Source: Actinomycetota bacterium (lineage in GTDB: Bacteria > Actinomycetota > Actinomycetes > S36-B12 > UBA10799). From it: a stretch of DNA of 64,000 nt. Location: the NCBI GenBank assembly GCA_020637055.1, contig JACJWR010000003.1, forward strand, positions 124,001-188,000, read 5' to 3'. Under the pieces are notes generated by a model that saw only the letters and a program-made list of their open reading frames with translations, made no database searches and was not told the origin of the DNA. Position numbers and translations under genes: made by a program. The stretch's first letter is position 1. Every line of letters starts with the position of its first letter. Shown here in pieces: positions 25,928 through 34,396 of this stretch.

Positions 25928-26629
25928 ATGGCACGTGTGATTCTCGCCGAGGACGACGAGGCGATCTCTGAACCACTGGCGCGTGCACTGCGCCGCGACG
26001 GTCACGAGGTGGCCGTGGTGAGTTCCGGCACCACGGCCCTGGAGATCGCCACCGCGGGTGTGGCCGATCTGATGGTCATCGACCTCGGCCTGCCCGGTAT
26101 GGATGGCCTCGAGGTGATCCGCTCGCTCCGGCAGCAGGGGAGCAAGTTGCCCATCATCGTGGTCACCGCACGAACCTCCGACCTCGATTTCGTCGTCGGC
26201 CTCGACGCCGGTGCCGACGACTATGTGGGCAAACCGTTCCGGATCGACGTGTTGCTCGCCCGGGTGCGGGCGTTGGTGCGGCGCGGTTCCAGCCCGGCGA
26301 CGATCCGGGTGGGCGAACTGGTGATCGAGTCGGCTGCCAGGCGGGTGCGGATCGGGGACGACGAGGTGAACCTGACCCCCAAGGAGTACGACGTCCTGCT
26401 GCTGTTGAGCCAGAACGTGGGGCGGGTGCTTTCGCGCGAGCAGATCATGAAGGAGATCTGGCGCGGCGAGTGGTACGGCGGCTCCAAGACACTGGACATG
26501 CACGTGTCCGGGCTGCGGCGCAAACTCGCCGAAGTGGGCAAGGGTCGGGAGCCGACGATCGGCACCGTCCGCGGGGTGGGTTTCCGGCTGGAGGACCAGC
26601 CGGTGACGACCACGTCGCCGGCCACCTGA
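25928..26629 (+). CDS. OmpR-family response regulator
   Basis: 233 residues. The receiver domain (1-118) has the acidic pair Asp9/Asp10, phospho-acceptor Asp52 in MVIDLGLPGMDG, Thr80 and Lys102 (DDYVGKPF). The winged-helix DNA-binding domain (about 130-222) has the LTPKEYDVLLLL and RTLD-like KTLDMHVSGLRRKL recognition helix, ending with the TVRGVGFRLE wing. It acts with the histidine kinase encoded 23 bases downstream. The signal and regulon cannot be read from sequence; immediate neighbours are acyl-CoA and envelope genes. Confidence 0.93.
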   Translation: MARVILAEDDEAISEPLARALRRDGHEVAVVSSGTTALEIATAGVADLMVIDLGLPGMDGLEVIRSLRQQGSKLPIIVVTARTSDLDFVVGLDAGADDYVGKPFRIDVLLARVRALVRRGSSPATIRVGELVIESAARRVRIGDDEVNLTPKEYDVLLLLSQNVGRVLSREQIMKEIWRGEWYGGSKTLDMHVSGLRRKLAEVGKGREPTIGTVRGVGFRLEDQPVTTTSPAT

Positions 26630-26640
26630 CCGCCGTGGCG

Positions 26641-26646
26641 TAGGTT
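26641..26646 (+). promoter_or_regulatory. -10 hexamer TAGGTT before the kinase gene
   Basis: TAGGTT, six bases (cgcgct), then GTG 26653. The kinase may have its own leaderless transcript as well as read-through from the regulator gene. Confidence 0.4.
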
Positions 26647-26652
26647 CGCGCT

Positions 26653-27951
26653 GTGTACCGACTCTTCCTGTCCGCCACCCTTCGGGTCGCGTTGGTGACG
26701 GTGCTGATGTTGGCCACCGTGCTCGGCACCGCAACCTCGTACTTCGTCTACCAGATCTACCAGCGGCAGGCCGAGACGTTGGCTTCGCGGGTGCTGGCCG
26801 CGATCGCCTACCGCCAGACCAGCTCGTTGGAGGTCACCCCCGAGTACCTGGAGTCGTTGGCGACGACCAAGGACGATGTCACCGTGATCCTCCCCGACGG
26901 CAGCACGGTGTCCAACCTCTCCGGAATCTCCGGCCCGGTGTTCACCTCCACCCGGGTGAGTCCGAGCGGCGAGTGGACGGTGATCGCAGCGATCAGCCAG
27001 GGACCCGCCTACCTGATGATCGGGCTGGTCGCGATGGTCACGATTCTCGTCTCGGCGATTTCGCTCGCGGTCGCCTACCGGGTCGCCGACCGTGAGAGCA
27101 GACGGGTGAACCGACCCCTGAACGATCTGGCCGCGCATGCCGAGACCATCGGTTCAGGCCAACCGACGCGGAAGGCCAAGCCGGTCGGCATCGATGAGAT
27201 CGACCGGATCGCCCGGGTCCTCGACGACCGGGCCGGTCGGGTGGGGGAGGTGCTGGAGGCCGAGCGCCGCACCTCGCGCGAGATGAGCCATCAGGTACGC
27301 ACGCCGCTGACGGCGTTGTCGTTGCGGCTGGAGGAGATCATCCTCACCGACGATCTCGCCGAGGCCAAGGCCGAGGCCGCCGTCGGGGTGGTGCAGATCG
27401 AACGCCTGACGGAGGTGATCGACCAACTCGTCAAAGGCCGGCGCGAAGGTGTGCGCACCGAGCAGGAGGAGTTGGATCTCTCCCGGTTGGTGGGGGAGCA
27501 GATGGTCGAGTGGTATCCCGTATTCGCCAACCGCCGCCGCCGGATCACATTGCAGGCCAACGGAACCGTGGTCGCGTGGGCGAGCAAGGCGGGCCAGTCG
27601 CAGGTTTTGGCCACGCTGATCGAGAACTGCCTGATCCACGGCCGCGGCGACGTGTTGATCAGACTGCGCGAATCCGGCTCCTCCGCGGTGATCGAAGTGG
27701 TGGACACCAAGGGTGTGCTCAGGCTGCGCGAAGGCGTCGACCCGTTCGAGCGCGGGGTATCCGCGAGCGGTACCGGGTTGGGGTTGGCCCTGGCTCGAAC
27801 GCTGGTCGCGGCCGACGACGGCGACATCGCGTTGACGTCACGCAAGCCGGTGACCTTCACGGTCTATCTGCCGCGGTTTCAGCGTCAGGACGAGGAGCGG
27901 GAAGCCGAAGTGGCGGCGATGGCCGAAACCGAATCGATCGGGCCCGCCTAG
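26653..27951 (+). CDS. sensor histidine kinase
   Basis: 432 residues. Membrane helices at about 10-33 and 120-143 enclose a small extracytoplasmic sensor domain of some 85 residues; a HAMP domain follows (residues 143-197), then the DHp domain with phospho-His213 in REMSHQVRTPLTAL. The ATPase domain has the N-box TLIENCLIHG and the G2 loop ASGTGLGLALA; the G1 motif is VVDTKG, a relaxed DxxG. The kinase should phosphorylate the adjacent response regulator. Its TAG stop shares the palindrome CTAG (27948-27951) with the stop of the convergent GtrA gene. Confidence 0.92.
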   Translation: MYRLFLSATLRVALVTVLMLATVLGTATSYFVYQIYQRQAETLASRVLAAIAYRQTSSLEVTPEYLESLATTKDDVTVILPDGSTVSNLSGISGPVFTSTRVSPSGEWTVIAAISQGPAYLMIGLVAMVTILVSAISLAVAYRVADRESRRVNRPLNDLAAHAETIGSGQPTRKAKPVGIDEIDRIARVLDDRAGRVGEVLEAERRTSREMSHQVRTPLTALSLRLEEIILTDDLAEAKAEAAVGVVQIERLTEVIDQLVKGRREGVRTEQEELDLSRLVGEQMVEWYPVFANRRRRITLQANGTVVAWASKAGQSQVLATLIENCLIHGRGDVLIRLRESGSSAVIEVVDTKGVLRLREGVDPFERGVSASGTGLGLALARTLVAADDGDIALTSRKPVTFTVYLPRFQRQDEEREAEVAAMAETESIGPA

Positions 27952-28484
27952 ATCTTCGCGGTCTCCATCAGGCGGTGCTTCTCTTCCTCGTCGTCGATCT
28001 CGGGGAAGACGAACTTGCGGTAGGACCAGAATCGGAACAGGGTGCCGAGCCCGAGGCCGATCACGTTGGCCGCGATGTTGTCGGCGAGGGGGCTGGTGAA
28101 ACCGAGTCCGTAGTGGCTGATCCAGAGCACACCCATCGCGATCAGCATGGCCACGCCGTTGAGGCCGAAGAAGAGCAGGTACTCCCGGGTGAACGACGAA
28201 CGACCGCGGTGTTTGAAGGTCCAGAACCGGTTGCCGAAGTAGGCCACGGTGGTGGCGGTGGCGACCGAGACGGCCTTCGCCGTCAGCGGCTTACCCTCCA
28301 GCGGGCCGAAGTACAACAACACGTTGAACAGTCCGATATCGACCACCAGGGCGGTGAGTCCCACGATGCCGAACTTCGCCGCCTCGTGGATCAGCCCGCG
28401 CAACTTGGCGTAGACCTGCGCGACGAATCCGGCGCGTTCAGGGGTCACCTGTGGCGTCGATGCGGTTTCCGGGGTGGCTGACAC
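27948..28484 (-). CDS. GtrA-family membrane protein
   Basis: 178 residues, four hydrophobic helices (roughly 38-60, 70-92, 108-128 and 135-160). The family signature FGIVGLTALVVDIGLFNVLL opens the domain and AYFGNRFWTFKHRG is the conserved loop. GtrA proteins are thought to flip polyprenyl-linked sugars used in envelope glycosylation. The C-terminus is acidic and cytoplasmic. GTG 28484 is chosen because TACTCT lies six bases upstream; an ATG at 28511 and a TTG at 28517 are in frame but lack signals. A homologue sits in the same neighbourhood in mycobacteria (Rv3277, from memory). Confidence 0.87.
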   Translation of the reverse strand: MSATPETASTPQVTPERAGFVAQVYAKLRGLIHEAAKFGIVGLTALVVDIGLFNVLLYFGPLEGKPLTAKAVSVATATTVAYFGNRFWTFKHRGRSSFTREYLLFFGLNGVAMLIAMGVLWISHYGLGFTSPLADNIAANVIGLGLGTLFRFWSYRKFVFPEIDDEEEKHRLMETAKI

Positions 28485-28490
28485 ACGTCT

Positions 28491-28496
28491 AGAGTA
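28491..28496 (-). promoter_or_regulatory. -10 hexamer TACTCT, leaderless promoter
   Basis: TACTCT, six bases, then GTG 28484 of the GtrA gene; it lies within the coding region implied by the longer alternative starts. Confidence 0.45.
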
Positions 28497-28621
28497 CCTG
28501 CGAAGGCACATTTCCAAACAGGCTTGAGGGCGTGAGTCCCATCACGGGTCTGCGTAGGCTGAGGATCGTCGGATTCGGCACCGCCCGAATCCTCAGACCA
28601 CACCGGTTGGAAGGATGAGCA

Positions 28622-29776
28622 ATGGACCTCCGTCTCTCGGACGACCTCGAGGCGCTGCGCAAGACCGTGGAGGCGTTCGCCCACGACGAGGTGGCGCCGA
28701 CGATTGGCGACTACTACGTCCGCGGTGAGTTCCCGCTGCCCCTGGTGGAGACCATGGCCGAGATGGGGTTGTTCGGCCTTCCCTTCCCGGAGGAGTACGG
28801 CGGCATGGGGGGTGACTACGTGGCGTTGTGCGTGGCCATCGAGGAACTCGCCAAAGTCGACTCCTCGATCGCCATCACGCTGGAGGCCGGGGTCTCGCTG
28901 GGCGCCATGCCGATCTACCGGTTCGGATCCGAGGAGTTGAAGCAGCAGTGGCTGCCGAAACTCACCAGCGGCCAACTGCTCGGCGCCTTCGGCCTGACCG
29001 AGCCGGGCGCGGGTTCGGATGCCGGCGGCACCGCCACGACCGCCGTGCTGGAGGACGGCCATTGGGTGATCAACGGCTCGAAGGCGTTCATCACCAACTC
29101 CGGCACCGCCATCACCGGATTGATCACAGTCACCGCCGTAACCGGGTACGACGCCGACGGTCGGAAAGAGATCTCGGCCATCCTCATCCCGGCCGGAACG
29201 CCGGGCCTGACCGTGGCGCCGCCGTACAAGAAGGTGGGTTGGGATGCCTCCGACACCCACGAGTTGGCCTTTGACAACGTGCGCGTGCCGGCTGGCAATC
29301 TGGTCGGTGAGCGGGGTCGTGGCTACGCCCAGTTCCTGCGCATCCTCGACGAAGGCCGGATCGCCATCGCCGCTCTGGCCGCCGGGTTGGCGCAAGGGTG
29401 TGTCGACGAATCGGTGGCCTACGCCAAGACCCGGGAGGCCTTCGGGCGCCCGATCGGTGCCAACCAGGGGATCGCCTTCATGATCGCCGACATGGCAGCC
29501 CGGGCGCACACCGCTCGGGTGCTGTGGCGGGAGGCCGCCGGTCGGCTGCAGCGTGGCGAGCCGTTCAAGCACGAGGCGGCCATCGCGAAGATGGTCACCA
29601 GTGAGGCCGCGATGGACAACGCCCGTGCCGCCACCCAAGTGCACGGTGGCTACGGCTTCACGCTCGAGTACCCGGTCGGACGTTTCTATCGGGACGCGAA
29701 GATCCTGGAGATAGGTGAAGGAACCACCCAGGTGCAGCAGATGCTCATCGCCAGAGGATTGGGGCTGCCCGCATGA
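28622..29776 (+). CDS. acyl-CoA dehydrogenase
   Basis: 384-residue FAD-dependent dehydrogenase that makes trans-2-enoyl-CoA. FAD and substrate blocks: FGLTEPGAGSDAGGT, FITNSGTA, GRIAIAALAAGLAQG. The C-terminal GGYGFTLEYPVGRFYRDAK and ILEIGEGTTQVQQ contain the catalytic Glu in the usual short/branched-chain position (EGTT). GGAAGG precedes the ATG by about eight bases. First gene of a tight run with galM, purK and purE (ATGA overlaps), an unusual mix of lipid, sugar and purine functions that probably reflects shared expression and not one pathway. Confidence 0.92.
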   Translation: MDLRLSDDLEALRKTVEAFAHDEVAPTIGDYYVRGEFPLPLVETMAEMGLFGLPFPEEYGGMGGDYVALCVAIEELAKVDSSIAITLEAGVSLGAMPIYRFGSEELKQQWLPKLTSGQLLGAFGLTEPGAGSDAGGTATTAVLEDGHWVINGSKAFITNSGTAITGLITVTAVTGYDADGRKEISAILIPAGTPGLTVAPPYKKVGWDASDTHELAFDNVRVPAGNLVGERGRGYAQFLRILDEGRIAIAALAAGLAQGCVDESVAYAKTREAFGRPIGANQGIAFMIADMAARAHTARVLWREAAGRLQRGEPFKHEAAIAKMVTSEAAMDNARAATQVHGGYGFTLEYPVGRFYRDAKILEIGEGTTQVQQMLIARGLGLPA

Positions 29777-30744
29777 CTGACGCTGAATATCTGGTCCGGC
29801 GCGGAGCCGTTCCCGAATCGGGCGAATACGAGGCCTACACCCTGGTCGGCGTCGAAGCTGAACTCGAGGTCTCGTTTGTCCCGGACGCCGGCATGGTCGG
29901 TTGTTCGCTTCGGTCGACCGGTCGCCAGTTACTCGGCGGCCGGCAGGGCATCGCGGCCTACGTCGAGCAGGGCAAGACCTTCGGTATCCCGCTGCTGGCG
30001 CCGTGGGCCAACCGGCTCGGCTCGGACGTCTACACGGCGGCCGGCGTCACCGTTGACGTGGCCGGCACGCCCGGCATGCATCGTGACGGCAACGGATATC
30101 CGATACACGGTCTGCTGGCGGGCAGCGGAGGCTGGCGGGTGGTCGAGTTCGAAGCCACCTCGGACGACGCCCGGCTCACCGCCGAACTCGACTTCGACGT
30201 TCACCGGCCGGAGTTCCAGGGCTTCCCCTACCCGCACCTGTTGCGGGTCGGCGTCCGGTTGGTGGGCCACGAGGTGCACGTGCGCACCGAGATCACGCCG
30301 ACGGCGGAGCTGGCGGTCCCCATCGCCTTCGGCTGGCACCCGTACTTCGTGATCCCGGATCTGCCTCGTGGGCAGTGGCAGTTGACACTTCCCTTCACCC
30401 GCAGAGCGGAACTCAACGACCACAACCTGCCCACCGGTGAGGTGCTCGACTGGAGTTGGGACTCGGGTCCACTGGGTCAACGCACAGTCGACGACCTGTT
30501 CGTCGACGTGCCCGAAGGTGCGCACGGCACGCTCGCCGGTGGCGGGTGTTCGATCCAACTCGAGTACCTCGAGGGCTACCCCTACGGCGTCGCCTTCGCT
30601 CCGGCCAGCGACGACGTCGTGGCGATCGAGCCGATGACAGCGCCGACTGATCCGTTCGCCGGAGTGTTCCCCCGGCGGGTGGTCGAACCGGGGGATACCT
30701 ACGCCGCGACGTTCGTGATCCGAGTGACGGAGGACTCCCCATGA
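29773..30744 (+). CDS. aldose 1-epimerase (mutarotase) family protein
   Basis: 323 residues of the galactose mutarotase fold, interconverting alpha and beta anomers of an aldose. Active-site blocks: LLAPWANRLGSD, a His in YPIHGLLAG, a His in FGWHPYF and the likely catalytic Glu in VAIEPMTAPTDPF. The ATG overlaps the TGA of the dehydrogenase gene and its own TGA overlaps the purK ATG, so translation is coupled on both sides. The sugar is unknown. Confidence 0.88.
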   Translation: MTDAEYLVRRGAVPESGEYEAYTLVGVEAELEVSFVPDAGMVGCSLRSTGRQLLGGRQGIAAYVEQGKTFGIPLLAPWANRLGSDVYTAAGVTVDVAGTPGMHRDGNGYPIHGLLAGSGGWRVVEFEATSDDARLTAELDFDVHRPEFQGFPYPHLLRVGVRLVGHEVHVRTEITPTAELAVPIAFGWHPYFVIPDLPRGQWQLTLPFTRRAELNDHNLPTGEVLDWSWDSGPLGQRTVDDLFVDVPEGAHGTLAGGGCSIQLEYLEGYPYGVAFAPASDDVVAIEPMTAPTDPFAGVFPRRVVEPGDTYAATFVIRVTEDSP

Positions 30745-31889
30745 CCCGACCGACTGTGGGAATCGTCGGCGGCGGACAGCTCGCCCGGATGACTGCGCCC
30801 GCGGCGGTGAACCTCGATGTGCACCTGCGGGTGATGGCCGCCTCCCCGGACGACTGCGCGGCCGCCGCGATTCCGGATGTCTTCTACGGCGACCACGATG
30901 ATCTCGTCGATCTGCTCAAGTTCGCCGAGGGTTGCGACGTCGTGACGTTCGATCACGAACACGTTCCGCCCGAGCACCTCCTCGCGTTGCAGGAGGCCGG
31001 CGTCGCGGTGCGCCCCGGCCCGGCAGCGTTGGTACACGCCCAGGACAAGATCATCATGCGCCAGGCGTTGAGTTCCGGCGGGATCCCCTGCCCCCGCTGG
31101 GCCGAAGTCGCCGACGCCGACGACGTGGCCCTCTTCGCAGAGGCGGGTGAGTGGCCGGTGGTGCTGAAGGTGTCCCGTGGCGGCTACGACGGCAAGGGTG
31201 TCTGGGTGTTGGAATCCCGGGCCGAGGCCGAGCAGGTGATGGCGGCCGAGGTACTCCGACCCGGTGCCCGCTGGCTGGTGGAGGAGAGGGTCCCCTTCGT
31301 CCGCGAACTCTCCGCCCAGGTGGCGCGGTCGCCCCACGGTCAGGCGGTCGCCTACCCGGTGGTGCAGTCGCTGCAGGTCGACGGCATCTGCAAAGAGGTG
31401 GTCGCCCCGGCTCCCGAACTCGACGCCACCAGATCAGCCCATGCCCAGCGGGTGGCGCTCGACGTCGCCGCCCTGCTCGGGGTGGAGGGGATGCTGGCCG
31501 TGGAGATGTTCGACACCGGTAGCGAAGTGCTGGTCAACGAACTCGCGATGCGCCCGCACAACACCGGGCACTGGAGCATCGAAGGCGCCGACACCTCCCA
31601 GTTCGAGAACCATCTGCGCGCGGTGCTCGACCTTCCCTTGGGTTCGCCCACTCCGCGCCTCCCCTACGCGGTGATGGTGAACATCCTGGGCGGCCAGGTC
31701 GCGGATCTTCACGCCTGCTACCGGCATGTGATGGCCAGTGACCCCGGTTTGAAGATTCACCTCTACGGCAAGGTTGTGCGACCGGGTCGCAAAGTGGGCC
31801 ACGTGACCGCACTCGGCACCGACGTCGACGTCCTGCTCGAGCGATGCCGTCATGCGGCGGACTTCTTCGAAGGGACCATCGATGGCTGA
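30741..31889 (+). CDS. purK: 5-(carboxyamino)imidazole ribonucleotide synthase
   Basis: ATP-grasp enzyme that carboxylates AIR to N5-CAIR in purine synthesis. 382 residues. The N-terminal GIVGGGQLARM fold, DHEHVPPEHL, the ATP-grasp Lys in VVLKVSRGGYDGKGVWV, ERVPFVRELSAQVAR and NELAMRPHNTGHWSIEG are all present. It overlaps purE by eight bases, whose product takes the next step. Confidence 0.95.
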   Translation: MTRPTVGIVGGGQLARMTAPAAVNLDVHLRVMAASPDDCAAAAIPDVFYGDHDDLVDLLKFAEGCDVVTFDHEHVPPEHLLALQEAGVAVRPGPAALVHAQDKIIMRQALSSGGIPCPRWAEVADADDVALFAEAGEWPVVLKVSRGGYDGKGVWVLESRAEAEQVMAAEVLRPGARWLVEERVPFVRELSAQVARSPHGQAVAYPVVQSLQVDGICKEVVAPAPELDATRSAHAQRVALDVAALLGVEGMLAVEMFDTGSEVLVNELAMRPHNTGHWSIEGADTSQFENHLRAVLDLPLGSPTPRLPYAVMVNILGGQVADLHACYRHVMASDPGLKIHLYGKVVRPGRKVGHVTALGTDVDVLLERCRHAADFFEGTIDG

Positions 31890-32409
31890 CGCCGGCTCGG
31901 CTTCGCCCGCGGTTGCACCGCTGGTCGGCGTGGTGATGGGTTCGGACTCCGACTGGCCGGTGATGTCGGCGGCGTCTGCGGCACTCGATGAATTCGGCGT
32001 CCCGCATGAGGTGGACGTGGTGTCGGCGCACCGGATGCCCGAGGCCATGCTGGCCTACGGAGCTGACGCGGAGCAGCGGGGAATCAGGGTGATCATCGCG
32101 GGCGCAGGCGGCGCCGCGCATCTGCCCGGGATGTTGGCCAGCGTCACCGCGCTGCCGGTGATCGGCGTACCGGTGGCGCTCAAGCGGCTCGACGGGATGG
32201 ACTCGCTGCTGTCCATCGTGCAGATGCCCGCCGGGGTGCCGGTGGCAACTGTCGCGATCGACAACGCGAGGAACGCCGGCCTGCTGGCCGTGCGCATCCT
32301 CGGGGTCGCCGACGAGTCACTCCGGGTGGACATGCGGCGATTCCAGGCCGAACTTGAGGCTGTCGCCCGGAGCAAGGGCCAACGCATCCGAACCGTGCGC
32401 GGCGGCTGA
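31882..32409 (+). CDS. purE: 5-(carboxyamino)imidazole ribonucleotide mutase
   Basis: Converts N5-CAIR to CAIR. 175 residues, class I PurE. Signature loops: GVVMGSDSDWPVM (phosphate binding), VVSAHRMPEAML with the catalytic His, and IAGAGGAAHLPGMLAS. AAGGGA lies seven bases before the ATG at 31882. Last gene of the run starting at 28622. Confidence 0.95.
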   Translation: MADAGSASPAVAPLVGVVMGSDSDWPVMSAASAALDEFGVPHEVDVVSAHRMPEAMLAYGADAEQRGIRVIIAGAGGAAHLPGMLASVTALPVIGVPVALKRLDGMDSLLSIVQMPAGVPVATVAIDNARNAGLLAVRILGVADESLRVDMRRFQAELEAVARSKGQRIRTVRGG

Positions 32410-32469
32410 CGAGTCCACGCGCATCGCCCGCTGCCCGTGCCGCCGCCACGGCTCGATCTCAGGTCCCGC

Positions 32470-32625
32470 CTACGGTGCCGAGAATGGCGGTGGGTCCATC
32501 ACCTGATTCTGGACGACCGGCCCGGTTCCGACCGACCCCCGCATCTTGCCGCCTTCGGCCGCGGCCGGACTCGCCAGACCGAGTGCCAGGAGGGCGGCCG
32601 CCAGGACTGCCAGTACTGCTCGCAT
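32470..32625 (-). CDS. small secreted protein, 51 residues
   Basis: Complete reading frame from ATG 32625 to TAG 32470. The start has a near-perfect Shine-Dalgarno site: GGAGGTGATCAC directly upstream. Residues 1-23 are a classic signal peptide (MRAVLAVLAAALLALG then LASPAAA, cleavage likely after Ala23), leaving a mature peptide of about 28 residues beginning EGGKMRGSV and ending in a Pro-rich PPPFSAP. No Cys. I recognise no family. It is the only gene on the minus strand between 28.5 and 34.4 kb and stands alone between purE and the NifX-type gene. The ribosome site and signal peptide together argue strongly that it is real. Confidence 0.7.
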   Translation of the reverse strand: MRAVLAVLAAALLALGLASPAAAEGGKMRGSVGTGPVVQNQVMDPPPFSAP

Positions 32626-32777
32626 CGTGATCACCTCCACTTCCACGCTACGTCCGCCGCCGGTCGACCGGTGCCCTCACGGACTTCGGCCATAGGCCAT
32701 TCGTGTGCAGAACCGTTGCCATGGCTGGAATTATCGCGGTCGGCATAGGCTCGGGTCGCAGACGAATCGAAGGGAAC

Positions 32778-33155
32778 ATGATGATCGTGGCGTTGCCGAT
32801 CGAACCGGCTGGCACTGTCGGACACTCCTGGGGGAAGGCCCGGCGGGTCGCAGTCGCCGTCGTGAACGGCCGAGAGATCGAATCCTGGACCGTGCACGAC
32901 GTGCGCTGGGACCTGTCCCATGGCGAAGGGAGCCACGGTGCCCACCACGCAAGGGTGGTGACTTTCCTGCGCTCCCACGATGTCGAGGCGGTGGGGGTGG
33001 ACCACGTCGGCGAGTCCATGGCCAGGGTGCTGGCCCGCATGGGGATCCGCCTCGTCACAGGTACTGCCGGCGACGCCCGTGCGGCGGCGGTGGCAGTTGC
33101 CGGACAGACCGATGCGTCGCGTCCTGCCGATGGCGAAGCGCGACCACGTCCGTAG
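32778..33155 (+). CDS. NifX/NifB-type (Nitro_FeMo-Co) domain protein
   Basis: 125 residues, one dinitrogenase iron-molybdenum cofactor biosynthesis-type domain: IVALPIEPAGTVGHSWGKAR at the N-terminus, the VVNGREIESWTVHDV strand, and VGVDHVGESMARVLARMGIRL. Such stand-alone domains occur far from nitrogen fixation and are thought to bind metal clusters or act in redox sensing. The Gly-His-rich HGEGSHGAHHARV loop could bind metal. AAGGGAAC precedes a double ATG at 32778/32781; either may be used. No other nif-like gene is nearby, so nitrogen fixation is not implied. Confidence 0.75.
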   Translation: MMIVALPIEPAGTVGHSWGKARRVAVAVVNGREIESWTVHDVRWDLSHGEGSHGAHHARVVTFLRSHDVEAVGVDHVGESMARVLARMGIRLVTGTAGDARAAAVAVAGQTDASRPADGEARPRP

Positions 33156-33216
33156 CATGGGGACGGACTTGCCGGTGGTTGACCACCCCGGCCACGCACG
33201 AGGAGGAGAATCCCAA

Positions 33217-34365
33217 GTGGAAGCTGGAATCTACGCGCTGCCCGAGGAATACGTCGAGTTGCAGAGCGCGGTCAGGGCGCTCGCACGAGACAAGATCGCC
33301 CCCCGGGCTGCTGAGATCGACGCCAAGGGCGAATTCCCCTGGGATGTCTACGACGCGCTCGTGGCCAGCGGCTTCCACGCCATCCACATTCCCGAGGAGT
33401 ACGACGGGATGGGCGGCGACAACCTCGCCTCAGCATTGGTCGTCGAAGAGATCGCCCGGGTGTGCGGCTCGAGTTCGCTGATCCCGGCCGTGAACAAACT
33501 GGGGACCACACCCCTGCTGGTGGGTGCCTCACACGAGGTCAAGGCGCGCTACTTGCCCGAAGTCGCCTCGGGTGAGGCGATGTTCAGCTACGGCCTCTCC
33601 GAGCCCGAAGCCGGGTCCGACGCGGCCAGCATGCGCACCAAAGTGACCCGCGACGGCGACGACTGGATCCTCAACGGCAACAAGCGGTGGATCACAGGTG
33701 CGGGTATCTCCAAGTACTACACGGTGTTGGCCACCGCGGATCCGGGTACGGGCCCCAAGGGCATCACCGCGTTCGTGGTGCACGCCGACGACGAGGGGTT
33801 CACCCTCGGCGCCGAGGAGAACAAGCTGGGCATCAAAGGTTCACCCACCCGTGAGCTCTACTTCGACAACGTCCGGTTGCCGGCCGACCGGATGATCGGG
33901 GAAGTGGGTGAAGGCTGGAAGATCGCCATGAAGACGCTCGACATCACCCGGGTGACGATCGGTGCCCAGGCCGTCGGAATGGCCCAGGGAGCGCTCGACG
34001 TCGCGCTGGAGTACGCCCAGGAGCGCAAGCAGTTCGGCAAGGCGATCTCCGACTTCCAAGGGATCCAATTCATGCTGGCGGACATGGCGATGCAGATCGA
34101 GGCCGCTCGCCAACTCGTCTACCATGCTGCCGCGGCCAGCGACCGCGGCGATGCCAACGTGACGTTCCTCGGCTCCGCCGCCAAGTGTTTCGCGTCGGAC
34201 ACCGCGATGAAGGTGGCCGTCGACGTGGTGCAGGTGCTTGGAGGCTACGGCTACGTCAAGGACTATCCCGCGGAACGGTTCATGCGCGACGCCAAGATCA
34301 CCCAGATCTACGAAGGCACCAACCAGATCCAGCGGCTGGTCATCGCCCGGCAGATCCTCGGCTGA
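33217..34365 (+). CDS. fadE25: acyl-CoA dehydrogenase, FadE25-like
   Basis: 382 residues; the sequence runs parallel to mycobacterial FadE25 over its length (for example SSSLIPAVNKLGT, SEPEAGSDAASMRT, KLGIKGSPTRELYF, RVTIGAQAVGMAQGALDVA). The catalytic Glu is in ITQIYEGTNQIQR and the C-terminal Arg/Lys-rich FAD contact in ERKQFGKAISDFQ. It oxidises a short- or branched-chain acyl-CoA; the true substrate is not established. GTG 33217 follows AGGAGGAG by about ten bases; earlier in-frame starts overlap the NifX-type gene and are rejected. Confidence 0.9.
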   Translation: MEAGIYALPEEYVELQSAVRALARDKIAPRAAEIDAKGEFPWDVYDALVASGFHAIHIPEEYDGMGGDNLASALVVEEIARVCGSSSLIPAVNKLGTTPLLVGASHEVKARYLPEVASGEAMFSYGLSEPEAGSDAASMRTKVTRDGDDWILNGNKRWITGAGISKYYTVLATADPGTGPKGITAFVVHADDEGFTLGAEENKLGIKGSPTRELYFDNVRLPADRMIGEVGEGWKIAMKTLDITRVTIGAQAVGMAQGALDVALEYAQERKQFGKAISDFQGIQFMLADMAMQIEAARQLVYHAAAASDRGDANVTFLGSAAKCFASDTAMKVAVDVVQVLGGYGYVKDYPAERFMRDAKITQIYEGTNQIQRLVIARQILG

Positions 34366-34373
34366 CGGGCGCG

Positions 34374-34392
34374 CGTCGGCACGGCCCCGACG
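34374..34392. terminator. possible hairpin between convergent fadE25 and LCP gene
   Basis: CGTCGG and CCGACG form a 6-bp stem with a 7-base loop nine bases after the fadE25 stop and just before the LCP stop on the other strand. No U-tract follows. Confidence 0.3.
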
Positions 34393-34396
34393 GTGC

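Noticed and set aside
28622..32409. A single pathway made of acyl-CoA dehydrogenase, galM, purK and purE
   Set aside because: The enzymes belong to unrelated pathways; only purK and purE act in sequence. Overlaps indicate co-expression, not shared chemistry.
32778..33155. Evidence of nitrogen fixation
   Set aside because: Only one NifX/NifB-type domain is present, which is widespread in non-fixing bacteria.
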